Assembly: GCA_025998955.1 (NCBI GenBank)
Contig: AP024676.1
Location: 62,001-126,000, forward strand
Origin: Candidatus Roseilinea sp.
Lineage (GTDB): Bacteria > Chloroflexota > Anaerolineae > J036 > Brachytrichaceae
Direction of reading: 5' to 3'
DNA: 64,000 bases
Position 1 is the first letter of the stretch; every line of letters starts with the position of its first letter. This document shows positions 34,995 to 44,299 of this stretch, in pieces. The notes below the pieces were generated by a model. The model did no database searches and was not told where the DNA came from. It saw only the letters and a program-made list of their open reading frames with translations. The position numbers and the translations under genes were made by a program.

Positions 34995-36086
34995 ATGTCC
35001 AACCACCGGAAACAAGGCATGCGATCGCAGCTCGTGCATCTCGCCCGGCTGATCAGCTTGGCGTCGCTGCTTCTTGCCGGCTGTGCGCCAAGCGGCACTG
35101 TCGGCCCAACCAACGAGACGGCCAACAGAATTCTGACGGCAGTTGCAACGCAGGCGACGGCTACGCGCGTCGTGGCTTCTCCAGCTGCGGCCTCCCCGAC
35201 CGCGCTGGCTTCGCCCACGCCGCCCGAGCCAACGGCGACGCCTCAACCGCCGATGGTCTTCGCGCGCTGCATCGTGCGCGCCGAGTTACCCATGCGCAGG
35301 GAGCCAGGCGACCTCGCGCAGGCGACTGCGCCGCTGCAACCGAGCGACATCGTCACGGCTTACGGCCGGACGGCAGATGGGCAGTGGATCCTCATCTGGA
35401 ATCGGGAGATCACCTTCGGCTGGATCCCGTCTAATGCGCTGGGCTGCACGGCGCCGTTCGAGGACTTGCGGCCCACCGAGCCGGATGTTTTGCTCACCCC
35501 TCGGCCGACGGTCGCGCGGCCTGAGCCGATGGCTGGCGCGACAACGGCTGCGCCGGCAAGCGTCGCCGCCGCGATGACTGCGACGCCCGCGCCTGCCGCG
35601 ACCGAGACGAGCCCGCCGGAGCTAACGGCAACGCCCGAAACCGCGACGGCGACACCAGCGGCAACCGGAACGCCGCCCGTCGCCACCGCGACCAGCACAC
35701 CGGCGCCGACAGCAACCGAGTTGGCTGCGATCGTCACCACAACGCCGACGGTGGCTGCTCAGGAGGTGGCTGCAACCGTTGTGATCACACTGGAAGCAAC
35801 GCCGGCAACTCCGACCGTGACCGTCGTGGCGACCGAAGCGCCGGTAGGACCGCTCGCTTGCGTCGTCGCGATCAACCGAGCGCTGAACCTGCGCGCCGGC
35901 CCAGATCGCACCACGCGGCTGCTCGGCCAACTGCGCCCGGGCGCGAAGTTTTCCGCCACCGGCCGCAACGCTGACGCCACTTGGCTGTATGGCGCGACCG
36001 AGCGCGGCGACTTAGGTTGGGTGATCGCCTCCGCCGTGCGGTGCGATGGCGACCCCGGCGGGTTGCCGGTCGTGAACGGCGGCTAG
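34995..36086 (+). CDS. SH3-domain lipoprotein with Thr/Pro/Ala-rich linker
   Basis: A 363-residue exported lipoprotein. The signal peptide ends LASLLLAGC, a good lipobox with Cys30. One degenerate SH3-like domain (about 88-155, RCIVRAELPMRREPGD) is followed by about 125 residues of low-complexity Ala/Thr/Pro. A clear bacterial SH3 domain ends the protein (NRALNLRAGPDRTTRLLGQLRPG, GWVIASAVRC). It should sit on the outer face of the membrane. It is divergent from clpB, and its stop overlaps the end of the convergent membrane gene by four bases. Confidence 0.83.
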   Translation: MSNHRKQGMRSQLVHLARLISLASLLLAGCAPSGTVGPTNETANRILTAVATQATATRVVASPAAASPTALASPTPPEPTATPQPPMVFARCIVRAELPMRREPGDLAQATAPLQPSDIVTAYGRTADGQWILIWNREITFGWIPSNALGCTAPFEDLRPTEPDVLLTPRPTVARPEPMAGATTAAPASVAAAMTATPAPAATETSPPELTATPETATATPAATGTPPVATATSTPAPTATELAAIVTTTPTVAAQEVAATVVITLEATPATPTVTVVATEAPVGPLACVVAINRALNLRAGPDRTTRLLGQLRPGAKFSATGRNADATWLYGATERGDLGWVIASAVRCDGDPGGLPVVNGG

Positions 36087-37207
36087 CGCTCGTTCGTCAA
36101 AGCCAGATACATCCGCGCTTCGAAGCTCAGGCTGAATGGAATCGTGAACACGCTAATCAGCGCCGTGCCGATGGTGTAGGCCGAGATGTTGACTGGATAC
36201 GGCCAGTAAGCGCGCACTTCGCTCACCATGGCGGGGATCATGATGCCCTGGTGCAGGGCGATAGGCAACGTCAGGCCGGCTACGGATAGGACGACCACTG
36301 CTAGCCGGACGCTCCATCGCCAAGCAGCGACGCGCCAGAAGTGGGTCAGGCTAAGGCGCAGCGTCGGGGCCAGCCACTGAAAGATGCCACGCTCGGGCGC
36401 GTGCATGATGCGTGCAGTCCGCATGCATAGCAGCGCTTCGGTGGCGAAAGCGAGCAGCGCGCCCGCAATTCCGGCGAGGAGCAGCGGTGCGGGCAACTTG
36501 AGCGTTGCGGGCTGATAGAGCGACCAGCCCAGCGAGCTACCGCTCTGGCGGGCGAGATGGTAGCGCGTCGCCGAATACAGCTCCGTGAAGGGCGAGCCCG
36601 GATCGGGCGGCAACTGCGCAATCGCCCGCACTACGGTCATGTTCAGGATGCTGTTGGCGTCGCGGCGCACCCAGCGATAGTTGGAAACATCTAGACGCGC
36701 CTCGCGCAGCATCCATGTGATGCCGACCAAGCTGAGGGTGATGAGTGCGCCGTAGAGCAGGCTGCTGGCCAGCAGCGGTCGCCAGCGCCGCAGCGCCGCA
36801 CCGAATGCGGCGCGCAGGGTAACTTCGGCGCGCGCCGGATCGTCAGCACAGGCCGGCACACGTAGCGCGATCCAGGTGATCGCACCACGGCCGATCAGGA
36901 AGGTGAACGCGCCGATCGCGGCCTGGATCTGCATTTGTAGATAGAACGCGTGGGCGGCCAACGCGAAGTAGCTGTTCTGCATCGCCATGCCGTGCAGCAT
37001 GACTGCGGCATACGACAACGCGCCAACGATGACCACACCGGCGAAGCACAACAGGCTGCACGCGAGGATGGGCAGCGGATAGTGGGCGAAGACGGCGAAG
37101 GTCGCCTGAAGCACGGAACCAAAGGCGGCGCGTGGCTGCGCATGAGAAGCGACTGCGCGATCGCGCTCGCCGGCCAACGGGAGCGCGCCGGAGATCACCT
37201 GCTGCAT
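36083..37207 (-). CDS. Polytopic membrane protein, paralogue of the next gene
   Basis: A 374-residue protein with about six hydrophobic segments. It aligns throughout with the neighbour at 37218: both have FAHYPLPILAC/FAQHPLPVVAC, IGAFTFLIGRGAITWIA/IGAFTFLLGRGALTWIA, AIAQLPPDPGSPF/AISLLPPDPGSPF and end with IFEARMY- or FEARMYLALT-type residues. The family is unknown to me and may be a transport or biogenesis component. The PPDPGSPF loop is the best conserved part and is predicted to lie outside the membrane helices. Confidence 0.72.
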   Translation of the reverse strand: MQQVISGALPLAGERDRAVASHAQPRAAFGSVLQATFAVFAHYPLPILACSLLCFAGVVIVGALSYAAVMLHGMAMQNSYFALAAHAFYLQMQIQAAIGAFTFLIGRGAITWIALRVPACADDPARAEVTLRAAFGAALRRWRPLLASSLLYGALITLSLVGITWMLREARLDVSNYRWVRRDANSILNMTVVRAIAQLPPDPGSPFTELYSATRYHLARQSGSSLGWSLYQPATLKLPAPLLLAGIAGALLAFATEALLCMRTARIMHAPERGIFQWLAPTLRLSLTHFWRVAAWRWSVRLAVVVLSVAGLTLPIALHQGIMIPAMVSEVRAYWPYPVNISAYTIGTALISVFTIPFSLSFEARMYLALTNER

Positions 37208-37217
37208 AGGATGCCCA

Positions 37218-38336
37218 TTATCGGGCCAAAGTCTTGTACATGCGCGCCTCGAAGATCACGCTTGCAGCAATGAGCGCACCGTTGACCAGGGCGATGGCGA
37301 CGCCGTTGGCCGACTGCGCGATGTGATAGGGCCAGTAGCCGACGCCGAGCATCTGGCGCGCCGGTCCGACCACCAGCACTTGTTGCAGCGCCGGCGTGAG
37401 CACGAACGCCGCGACGGCGAAGGCGACGAACGTCAACCGGAGCGACCAGCGCCAGAGTAGCACGTGCGCAAGGTGCGCCTTGCTCACACGCAGTGCTTCG
37501 CGAAGCCACGCACTACTACTGGCCGGCGATAGCGTCGCGAAGATCGCTGCTGTGCGCATGCACAACAGCGCATCCGTCGCGATCAATAGCGCGATGGAGG
37601 CGAGGCCCACGGCAACCGTCCCCGGCGCAACGACGCGCGGCGCGCTGGATGGGCCGAAGCCCATGTAGGACCCCACCATAGATCGCGACAGGTTGTAGCG
37701 CGTCGCAGCCAGCCAATCGCTGAACGGCGAGCCCGGGTCGGGTGGCAGCAAGCTGATCGCGCGGATTACGGTCCAGTGCAGGATGTTGCTGAAGTCACCG
37801 ATGCGAATCGAGCGCGTGTTTGACACGTCCAGGCGCAATTCGCGCAGCATCGCCGACAAACCCAACAGACCGATGGTGATCAACACGCCGTAGAGCGCTG
37901 TGCTGAGCGCCAGCGGGCGCCAGGCGCTCAGCGCGGCTTTCAAGGCAGCGCGCAGCGTGACCGTCTTGTCGCCGCGCCGCTCCTCCTGCATCGCGATCCA
38001 CGTCAACGCCCCGCGCCCGAGCAGGAAGGTGAACGCGCCGATCAACGCTTGCACCAGCATCTGCGTGTTGTAGGCGCGCATCGTGGTCATGGTGTGCGAG
38101 CCGGTGCGGATCACCGCCTCGCCGATCATAGTGCCGTAGACCAACGAGCCAATGACGCCCGCGCCAGCGAAGCAGAGGAACGCGCACGCGACGACCGGCA
38201 GTGGGTGCTGCGCGAAGACGCTGGCGGTGGATTGCAGCGCTTGGAAGAACCCATGCTCGCGGCGCGCGCCGGCGCTGGGGATAGCGAAGGCCCGCGGTTG
38301 GAGATAAATCGAAGGAAGCGTGTCGCGTACGTCCAT
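37218..38336 (-). CDS. Polytopic membrane protein, paralogue of the preceding gene
   Basis: About 372 residues from MDVRDTLPSIYLQPRAF; an upstream ATG at 38375 would add 13 residues. It has the same helix pattern and conserved motifs as the gene at 36083, ten bases downstream, so the two form a tandem duplicate and probably a heteromeric pair. Conserved charged positions are in RELRLDVSNTRSIR (DVSNYRWVR in the paralogue). No function can be assigned. Confidence 0.72.
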   Translation of the reverse strand: MDVRDTLPSIYLQPRAFAIPSAGARREHGFFQALQSTASVFAQHPLPVVACAFLCFAGAGVIGSLVYGTMIGEAVIRTGSHTMTTMRAYNTQMLVQALIGAFTFLLGRGALTWIAMQEERRGDKTVTLRAALKAALSAWRPLALSTALYGVLITIGLLGLSAMLRELRLDVSNTRSIRIGDFSNILHWTVIRAISLLPPDPGSPFSDWLAATRYNLSRSMVGSYMGFGPSSAPRVVAPGTVAVGLASIALLIATDALLCMRTAAIFATLSPASSSAWLREALRVSKAHLAHVLLWRWSLRLTFVAFAVAAFVLTPALQQVLVVGPARQMLGVGYWPYHIAQSANGVAIALVNGALIAASVIFEARMYKTLAR

Positions 38337-38403
38337 GTGCGTTTCAGCCAATGACCGGCCAGAGCCTAAGCGCAAAACCTGAGCCCCGCCTGAAAGCGGC
38401 CGC

Positions 38404-39114
38404 TCAGCGCCGCCCGATGACCCGGCCGGACACCAGCTTCACCGCGCGCAGCAGCGAATCTGCTTCGCGCCCCATGCCCGTGTAGTCGTAGGAGCCGTTG
38501 CTCTTGGCCAGATACTCCTCCAGATCGGCCTTCAGCGCCAGCAGGATGTCCCGTTCGATCTGCATGAGCAGGCGCAGGTGGTGCGGCTTTACCCCGCGCA
38601 GTTGCAACAAGGTTTGCAGGTGAGGCAAGCACAACCCAGACGAGCGCTCGAAGGCCGCGCGCATGGCGTCTTCGTGAATCTCCTGGGCCAGCGTGCGCAG
38701 CAGCATGCCTTCCTGGTCGCGCTCATACTCGCACAGAGGGCACATGCGCTTCGGCCTGACGGCGTCCAGCACCGCCCGGCGCATGGGCGCATTGACCCAA
38801 TCTTCCAGGCGGCGACGTTTCGTGGGCGTCTCCGGCAGGGCGCGGTTGACCTCGCGCAGTACGTCGTTGATCACGTCGTGCTGGATGATGGCGACGCCGA
38901 GCATGCGCGCGTGGCCGGCCAGCAGCGCGCCGTGCACCGAGCAATAGCCGCGTGCCTCGCGGATCTCTGCCCGCCGTTCGACGTTGGTGACGCTCTCATA
39001 GAAGAACACGTCCACATACTGCCGCACGGCGCGATCCACCAGCCGGCAGATCGGACACCCCGGCTGGGACATCGCTTCGATCAGTTCATGGTAGGCGCTG
39101 CTTTTGGCATGCAT
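38404..39114 (-). CDS. DUF6062 family cysteine-rich protein
   Basis: About 236 residues with four metal-binding-like cysteine motifs: GCPICRLVD near residue 20, GYCSVHGALL near 60, MCPLCEYERD near 125 and GLCLPHLQTLL near 160. The CPxC...CxxH pairing is typical of DUF6062 proteins, soluble cytoplasmic proteins of unknown function found in Firmicutes and Chloroflexota. A GTG directly before the ATG is an alternative start. It follows the paired membrane genes, 67 bases away on the same strand. Confidence 0.78.
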   Translation of the reverse strand: MHAKSSAYHELIEAMSQPGCPICRLVDRAVRQYVDVFFYESVTNVERRAEIREARGYCSVHGALLAGHARMLGVAIIQHDVINDVLREVNRALPETPTKRRRLEDWVNAPMRRAVLDAVRPKRMCPLCEYERDQEGMLLRTLAQEIHEDAMRAAFERSSGLCLPHLQTLLQLRGVKPHHLRLLMQIERDILLALKADLEEYLAKSNGSYDYTGMGREADSLLRAVKLVSGRVIGRR

Positions 39115-39219
39115 CACTCAGTCGGGCGCGGACTCCATCCGCACCCCGAATTCCGGGGATGGCTGTGCAGAGCGATCCCTGACATCAGAAGCGATCTCTG
39201 CATCGTTCGGAAGGTGCGG

Positions 39220-41049
39220 CTAGGCGGCGCTCTCAGAAGCTTCAGAAGTGCATCGTTGATGTTGCGCCGGAAAGCTGAGACCCACATGGGTCTTCGTCGA
39301 GAGTTCGAGAAAGTCTAGGATGGCGCGCTGGGTCGCTTCGGGGCATTCTTCGTGGACGATGTGGCCGACGCCCTCGAACACGTGGAGCCGGACGTTGGGC
39401 AGGATGCGCACCAGCCTAGCGCCATCTTCGGCCGGGAAGACCGGATCGCGCTCGCCCCATAGCAGCAAGGTGGGCTGCGTGATGGCGCTTAGATTGTGCG
39501 GCACCGGCTTGGCGCCATCCTTGGGCGAACGTGCCTGCCACACCTGGGCCAGCGCCGAGCCGCGCACGTAGAGCGGGCCGGCATAGCCTTTCACCACTGC
39601 CTCGGTGATCCATTCGTGCCTGGCCGAGACGAAGCGCAGCCCTGGCCGAACCAGCCAGGGCGAAGTGGAATAGAAGGCCAACACATAGCCGATGATCGGC
39701 AAGCGCACCCAGCGGGCGATGCCGGGGCGATCGGTTGCAAAAGCCTCCGGCGCAAGCGCGGCCAGCGACTGCACACGCTCCGGCGCGAGGATGGCGATTT
39801 GCATGGCGACGCGCCCGCCGAACGAATGGCCGACGAAATGCGCCCGCTTCACGCCCAGCGCATCGAGCACCCCCAGGACCAGCTCGGCCTGGGTTTGGGT
39901 GGTATAGATCGGCTCGGCCGGGCGGGCCGATGCGCCGCTGCCCAGCTGGTCCACGGCGATCACACGATAACCGGCCGACAGCAGCGCCGCCTTAACGTTA
40001 CGCCAGGTGAAGACCGACGAGGCGAAGCCATGGATCAGGACGACGGCCGGCGCGCCGTGCGGGCCATCGTCGGTGTAGTGGATCGCGTAGCCGTTGACCC
40101 ACACGAACTGATCGTCGCCGGCGAACTCGCGCAGGTTGAGGCGCTCGCGTAGCGGCGTCAGGATGTAGGCGCCCCACACGACCGAGCCGGCCAACGCCAG
40201 CGCGATCACTGCGGCGATCGAGAAGGTCATGGCGATTTGCGGGCCGTAGCCGGTCGTCTGCTGTGCCACCAAAACGATGAACGTCGCCGTCAGCCCGACC
40301 AGCGCGATGGCAAAGGTGATCTGCTCGTATTGGCGGATCGGCCTGCGCCGGGCGAGCCGGCGCATCAGCCAGATCAAGACCGCGGCGATCAGTGGCGGAA
40401 CCAGCAGGGCCGGCCAATGTCCCCATTGCAGGTAGTCGCGCACTTCCCACCAGTTGATGGGATAGCGTACCAGCACCTGCGGGGCGAAGTTCTCCATGAT
40501 GCCGATGTCGAGGGCGTAACGCGCCATGCCCACCGGCTCGCCCCACACCGCAACGTAGTAGCGCCCGGTCTGGGGCATGATGACCTCGATCTTCGCGCGC
40601 GGGAAGTACACCATCTGCGTAAAGATGTCAAAGTAGTCGAACGTGCCATCGCTGGTGGCGACGATCGCCCCCATGCCCTCCGGAATCTCGAACGGCAGCG
40701 GCTCGGCCGGCTGTGGCAGACCCGGCCCGATCAGTGCGATGTTAGGGTTGAACGCGCGCAGCTCCTCGTGGCCGGGGATGAAGATTTCGGCCTTGAAGCG
40801 GTCGCCCTGCTGGTAGTCGAACTTGGCCATGTCCACGTCCTCCGCCGAGGATAGCTCGCCCAGCACGAACCACATGAACCACGGCTCGGGCACGTATTGA
40901 CCGTCCTCGAACAAGCCGTAGTCGCCGCCCGGTGCGTTGGTCTCCAAGATCGGCACTTCGGCGCGCGCCGTGCGTAGATCGGCGGCGCAAGACGAGACGG
41001 AGGCGAGAATCAAGGTATACACGAGGACGAGCGACCGGGCGAATTTCAT
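39220..41049 (-). CDS. Membrane-anchored alpha/beta hydrolase with N-terminal extracytoplasmic domain
   Basis: A 609-residue fusion. A signal peptide (MKFARSLVLVYTLILASVSSC) precedes about 180 extracytoplasmic residues containing VPEPWFMWFVLGELSS. Three membrane helices follow (about 203-223, 239-258 and 268-290). The alpha/beta hydrolase domain (about 315-585) has HGFASSVFTW for the oxyanion hole, nucleophile GHSFGGRVAM (Ser near 405), acid in GERDPVFP and base in GVGHIVHEECPE. The substrate is unknown. The hydrolase part alone would be a typical esterase-like protein; the fusion to the extracytoplasmic domain is the unusual part. Confidence 0.83.
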   Translation of the reverse strand: MKFARSLVLVYTLILASVSSCAADLRTARAEVPILETNAPGGDYGLFEDGQYVPEPWFMWFVLGELSSAEDVDMAKFDYQQGDRFKAEIFIPGHEELRAFNPNIALIGPGLPQPAEPLPFEIPEGMGAIVATSDGTFDYFDIFTQMVYFPRAKIEVIMPQTGRYYVAVWGEPVGMARYALDIGIMENFAPQVLVRYPINWWEVRDYLQWGHWPALLVPPLIAAVLIWLMRRLARRRPIRQYEQITFAIALVGLTATFIVLVAQQTTGYGPQIAMTFSIAAVIALALAGSVVWGAYILTPLRERLNLREFAGDDQFVWVNGYAIHYTDDGPHGAPAVVLIHGFASSVFTWRNVKAALLSAGYRVIAVDQLGSGASARPAEPIYTTQTQAELVLGVLDALGVKRAHFVGHSFGGRVAMQIAILAPERVQSLAALAPEAFATDRPGIARWVRLPIIGYVLAFYSTSPWLVRPGLRFVSARHEWITEAVVKGYAGPLYVRGSALAQVWQARSPKDGAKPVPHNLSAITQPTLLLWGERDPVFPAEDGARLVRILPNVRLHVFEGVGHIVHEECPEATQRAILDFLELSTKTHVGLSFPAQHQRCTSEASESAA

Positions 41050-41403
41050 GATGAGGATTGAGCATGGATTATCGCATTGTGCAGCGATCTGGGCACACTG
41101 GATTAGGCAGGCATCCCCCTCGCGCCGGTGATTCGCTAGCCGGGGACGCTGGTGTGTGCGCCCGCAGTGAGCAAGCCGTGAGGTGAGAGGTGAATGGGAC
41201 AGGGTTCACCTTTGTCCCGACTGCCCCGAAACGCTTGGATAGTATGTTCTGGCGCTGCGCCAGCGTCTCAAATACTGTGGCGCTCAATGCGCTCCGAGCG
41301 TGTTGAGCGCTGTTCTTTAGTCGCTTTCGAGAGAATCGCCCCTGCTGAGCCGAAGGCACAATCCGGGCGTGCGGGAAGTACAATAGGCTCAACGAGGTGA
41401 GCC
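41050..41403. other. Intergenic region with one palindrome copy
   Basis: No gene is supported in these 354 bases. They contain the dispersed palindrome at 41280-41310, a small ggcgctgcgcc stem just before it (about 41251), and TACAAT at 41379-41384 as a candidate -10 box for the gene at 41404, which also has a gaggtgag ribosome site. Confidence 0.55.
41280..41310. repeat. Dispersed palindrome family, copy 2
   Basis: Arms gcgctcaatgcgct (41280-41293) and agcgtgttgagcgc (41297-41310) around ccg. Two positions differ from perfect pairing but remain G-T compatible. Confidence 0.8.
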
Positions 41404-42159
41404 ATGCCGTTCGGCGCCGAGGAATTCCGAGAGTGGATCAGCGCGCTGTATGAGCACCCGGAGTGGCGGGAGGAGTTGCGCCGGCTGGTGCTGACGGATG
41501 AGATTCTGACGTTGCCGGCCATCGTGCGGGAGCTGGCCGAGGCGCAGCGTGAATTGGCCGAGGCGCAGCGACGCACCGAGCAGCGGGTGGAGGAGCTGGC
41601 CGAGGCGCAGCGGCGCACCGAACAGCGGGTGGAGGAGCTGGCCGAGGCGCAGCGGCGCACCGAGCAGCGGGTGGAGGAGCTGGCCGAGGCACAGCGGCGC
41701 ACCGAGCAGCGGGTGGACAATCTGGGTAAGGCCGTCGGCGAGCTGCAACGCGCCTTCGGCGCAACGGTGGAGGAAGAGGCAGCCAGCGTGGTCGAGGTCG
41801 TGCTGCGTCGCAAGGGCTACCGCGCTTTGCAGCCGCCATATTCTGTGCCGCTGGACGGCGAGATTGACGTGGTCTTGCCCGTGGAAGACCCTGCCGGTCA
41901 GCGCATGTGGGCGGTGGTGGAAGCGAAGGCGCGGCTCAGCCGGCGCGACGTGCAGGCGTGGTCGCAGCGGATGCGCTCGGAGGGGTGGCGTCGGCTGTTG
42001 GCGGAGCAGGGCTGTCCGGGGCCGTATTTGGTGTATGCCTACAGCATCCGGGTGGATTTGGGTGCCCGAGAGTTGGCCGAGGCGGAGGGAATCGGCCTGC
42101 TGAAGAGTGACGGCGAAGTTCTGGCGCCTAGGGGGATAGTTGAGGGAGTGGGTGGGTGA
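41404..42159 (+). CDS. Coiled-coil protein with PD-(D/E)xK nuclease-like C-terminus
   Basis: A 251-residue protein. After an N-terminal helical part ([16 protein letters not shown]), four 14-residue heptad repeats based on [14 protein letters not shown] form a coiled coil (about 45-110). The C-terminal domain has GEIDVVLPV and [10 protein letters not shown], the D...ExK core of PD-(D/E)xK folds, as in DUF3782-type proteins of Chloroflexota and cyanobacteria. Such proteins are often found in multiple genome copies and have no known role. The start has a gaggtgag site. Confidence 0.8.
   Translation: MPFGAEEFREWISALYEHPEWREELRRLVLTDEILTLPAIVRELAEAQRELAEAQRRTEQRVEELAEAQRRTEQRVEELAEAQRRTEQRVEELAEAQRRTEQRVDNLGKAVGELQRAFGATVEEEAASVVEVVLRRKGYRALQPPYSVPLDGEIDVVLPVEDPAGQRMWAVVEAKARLSRRDVQAWSQRMRSEGWRRLLAEQGCPGPYLVYAYSIRVDLGARELAEAEGIGLLKSDGEVLAPRGIVEGVGG
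41551..41718 (+). repeat. Four tandem 42-bp coding repeats
   Basis: Units begin at 41551, 41593, 41635 and 41677 and encode the 14-residue heptad pair. A half unit precedes them. The copies differ at only a few bases (gaattg/gagctg, cgacgc/cggcgc, gcgcag/gcacag). Confidence 0.93.
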
Positions 42160-42763
42160 GCATAGCCGATCCGCCGAGCACGGGTGCATTCGCCAACGGG
42201 GGCAGAGGTAGTAGGCCTGCCCCGGCGTAAACGCCTGGGCTGAAAGGGGGCGGGACGCGCGCGGCTTGCCTGTATGCTCAGCGCTGGGATTTATCCCAGC
42301 GCGATTGAGGCGAATACCGCTGCTAACCAGTCCGCGTTTCCCCTATGGTGAAATGCGCCCTGCATTCGGGTGCACTTTTCTGCGGGGTAATGCACGGCGC
42401 GGCACGGAGACCATGCCCTACATATACACGTACATGGCGCGTCAGCAGGCCGCAGCACAGACCGGCAACGCCCCCAACAAAAAATGCACCCCGAGCACTC
42501 CGAATAGAATTGCACTACTAAACTCGACATCTACATCTCCGGCGCGCGTTCACGCTCGACGGCACTGACCCGGCCTGGCACGCGCCGGGGGCGGCTTGGT
42601 CAAATCGAGCGGCTCGAACAACATGGCTTCCATGGGATCGTCTTGCTGTCGTGCAGCATGCCATGATGCCCGGCACATCCGCAGAAAGTGGTAAAACGTG
42701 CAATTTGTCAGATCGGTCGTTTCCAAATCAGAATCAACCCGTCAACCTAGTAAGGAGTTTGAA
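42160..42763. other. 604-base gene-poor region with repeat pieces
   Basis: No coding frame is convincing. The interval holds cacgggtgcatt...ggggcag at 42179-42205, which matches the left end of the insertion sequence at 19 of 27 positions. It also holds a gtaaacgc/gggctgaaag element near 42222, the 9-bp hairpin at 42281-42302, and the ribosome site aaggagttt for the gene at 42764. AT content rises toward the right. Confidence 0.55.
42281..42302. repeat. Perfect 9-bp hairpin in a palindromic element
   Basis: gcgctggga (42281-42289) and tcccagcgc (42294-42302) pair around ttta. With the ggcgtaaacgcc stem about 60 bases upstream it forms a compound repeat like the one at 24023-24121. Confidence 0.7.
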
Positions 42764-44141
42764 ATGAAACAGTTGCGACTTATCTTCGCCGGGCTGCTAG
42801 TGAGCCTGCTATTCGAGTGGCAAGCGCCGCAGATAGTACGCGCCGCCGGCTATGTGGTTAACTCGACGGCGGATAACACGACAGATGATGCCTTCTGCAC
42901 TCTGCGCGAGGCGATTCTTGCAGCAAACAACACCCCGCTCAATACCAATTGTGGCCCGGCGAGCGCCGGCGACGACACGATTACCTTCAGCCTCAAGTGC
43001 CGGCGCTATCTTCAACAATACTCCGGGCGCGCTGACGGTGATGAGCAGCACTTTCGAGAACAACAGCGCAGGCAGCGGCGGTGGTATTACCAACATTGGG
43101 GTGGCGGTCGTGATGAGCAGCACTTTCTCCGGCAATACAGCGAGCGGCGGCGCCAACGCCGGCGGTAGTATCTTCAACGCCAGCAGCGGACAGCTCACGG
43201 TGAGCAACAGTACCTTCATCAACAATACCGCAGACAATCAAGGCGGCGGCATCCACAACGAGGACACACTGATCGTGAGCAACAGTACCCTCTTCGGCAA
43301 CAGCGCTCCTAGCGGCGGCGGAATTTCTACTCTTGCTAGCGGCACCGCGACGCTGCGCAACACTATCGTCGGTGGCAGCACAAGTGGCGGCAATTGCGCC
43401 GGTGTGATTGCTGTCGGCAGCACGAACAACATGGCGACCGATAACACCTGCGGATCGAGCTTTGCGCAAGTCACCGCAGCGCAGTTGAACTTCGGCGCGT
43501 TGACCGGCAGCCCGGCTTATCTTCCGCTTAATCCCGGCAGCGTGGCAATTGACGCCGGCGATAACGTGAGCTGCACACTTGCCGACCAGCGCGGCGTCCC
43601 GCGCCCACAGGACGGCGATGATGCCGACAGCGTTGCGGTCTGTGACATCGGCGCCTACGAAGCCACCTTCGCCGATCTGAGAGCGTCCAAAGTGAACAAC
43701 GTCGGTGGCGTCGCAGTGCTAAGCGTGCCGTTCACGTGGACGGCTACAATCTCCAACACCGGCGTCGAGCCGGCTGCTTTTGCTGCAGGGCAAGTGATCT
43801 TCCGCGATCACTTGCCTGCCGGGGCGAGCTATGGCACGCCGGTTGCGCAAAATCCGGTCAACGTGACGAATGCTTCGAATATCGCTTGCTCTATCGCCAG
43901 CAATGTGCTCACCTGCACGGCCGGCAGCGCGACGGTGACGCTGGGCGCGGCAACCGGGAAGTTCGAAGTAGCCTTCAGTGCAACGCCCACAGCAACCGGA
44001 TCATTGGTCAACCCGACCGGTGGCCCATGCCGCGCCGACCCAGACGGCGGAATTGCCGAGAGCGAGGAAAGCAACAACGACTGCGCGAATACGGTAACGG
44101 TCACTGCACGGGTGCATTTGCCGCTGGTGTTGAAACAGTAG
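42764..44141 (+). pseudogene. Secreted parallel beta-helix (polymorphic repeat) protein, frameshifted
   Basis: From ATG 42764 (aaggag site) a signal peptide MKQLRLIFAGLLVSLLFEW and the start VVNSTADNTTDDAFCTLREAILAAN...GDDTITF are read. The continuation (SAGAIFNNTPGALTVMSSTFENNSA...) is in the +1 frame from about 42996 to 44141. Homologues usually have many more residues between DTITF and the GGxIxN repeats, so a deletion plus frameshift near 42995 is likely. The beta-helix repeats are followed by a CARDB/DUF11-like domain and the end ARVHLPLVLKQ. The gene may be dead, or the junction may be an assembly error in repetitive sequence. Confidence 0.78.
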
Positions 44142-44299
44142 CGCAGGGCCTGACACACTCTATCGAACACGTGAAGCGCTGATCCTTGGCTAAAGCAGTG
44201 CTCCGACGCACGACCAATTGCGGAACCAATCTGCCCACAGGTAACGCGCGACGCGGGGCATTGATTCATTCCGGTAAGCAGGCGACATCCTAGGCGAGA
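44142..44299. other. Short convergent spacer
   Basis: 158 bases between the beta-helix gene and the end of the VWA gene. No gene, repeat or clear terminator was seen. Confidence 0.4.

Noticed and set aside
42266-42568. A 100-codon frame in the gene-poor region
   Set aside because: It begins with TTG, spans hairpins, and has an unstructured composition unlike the neighbouring genes.
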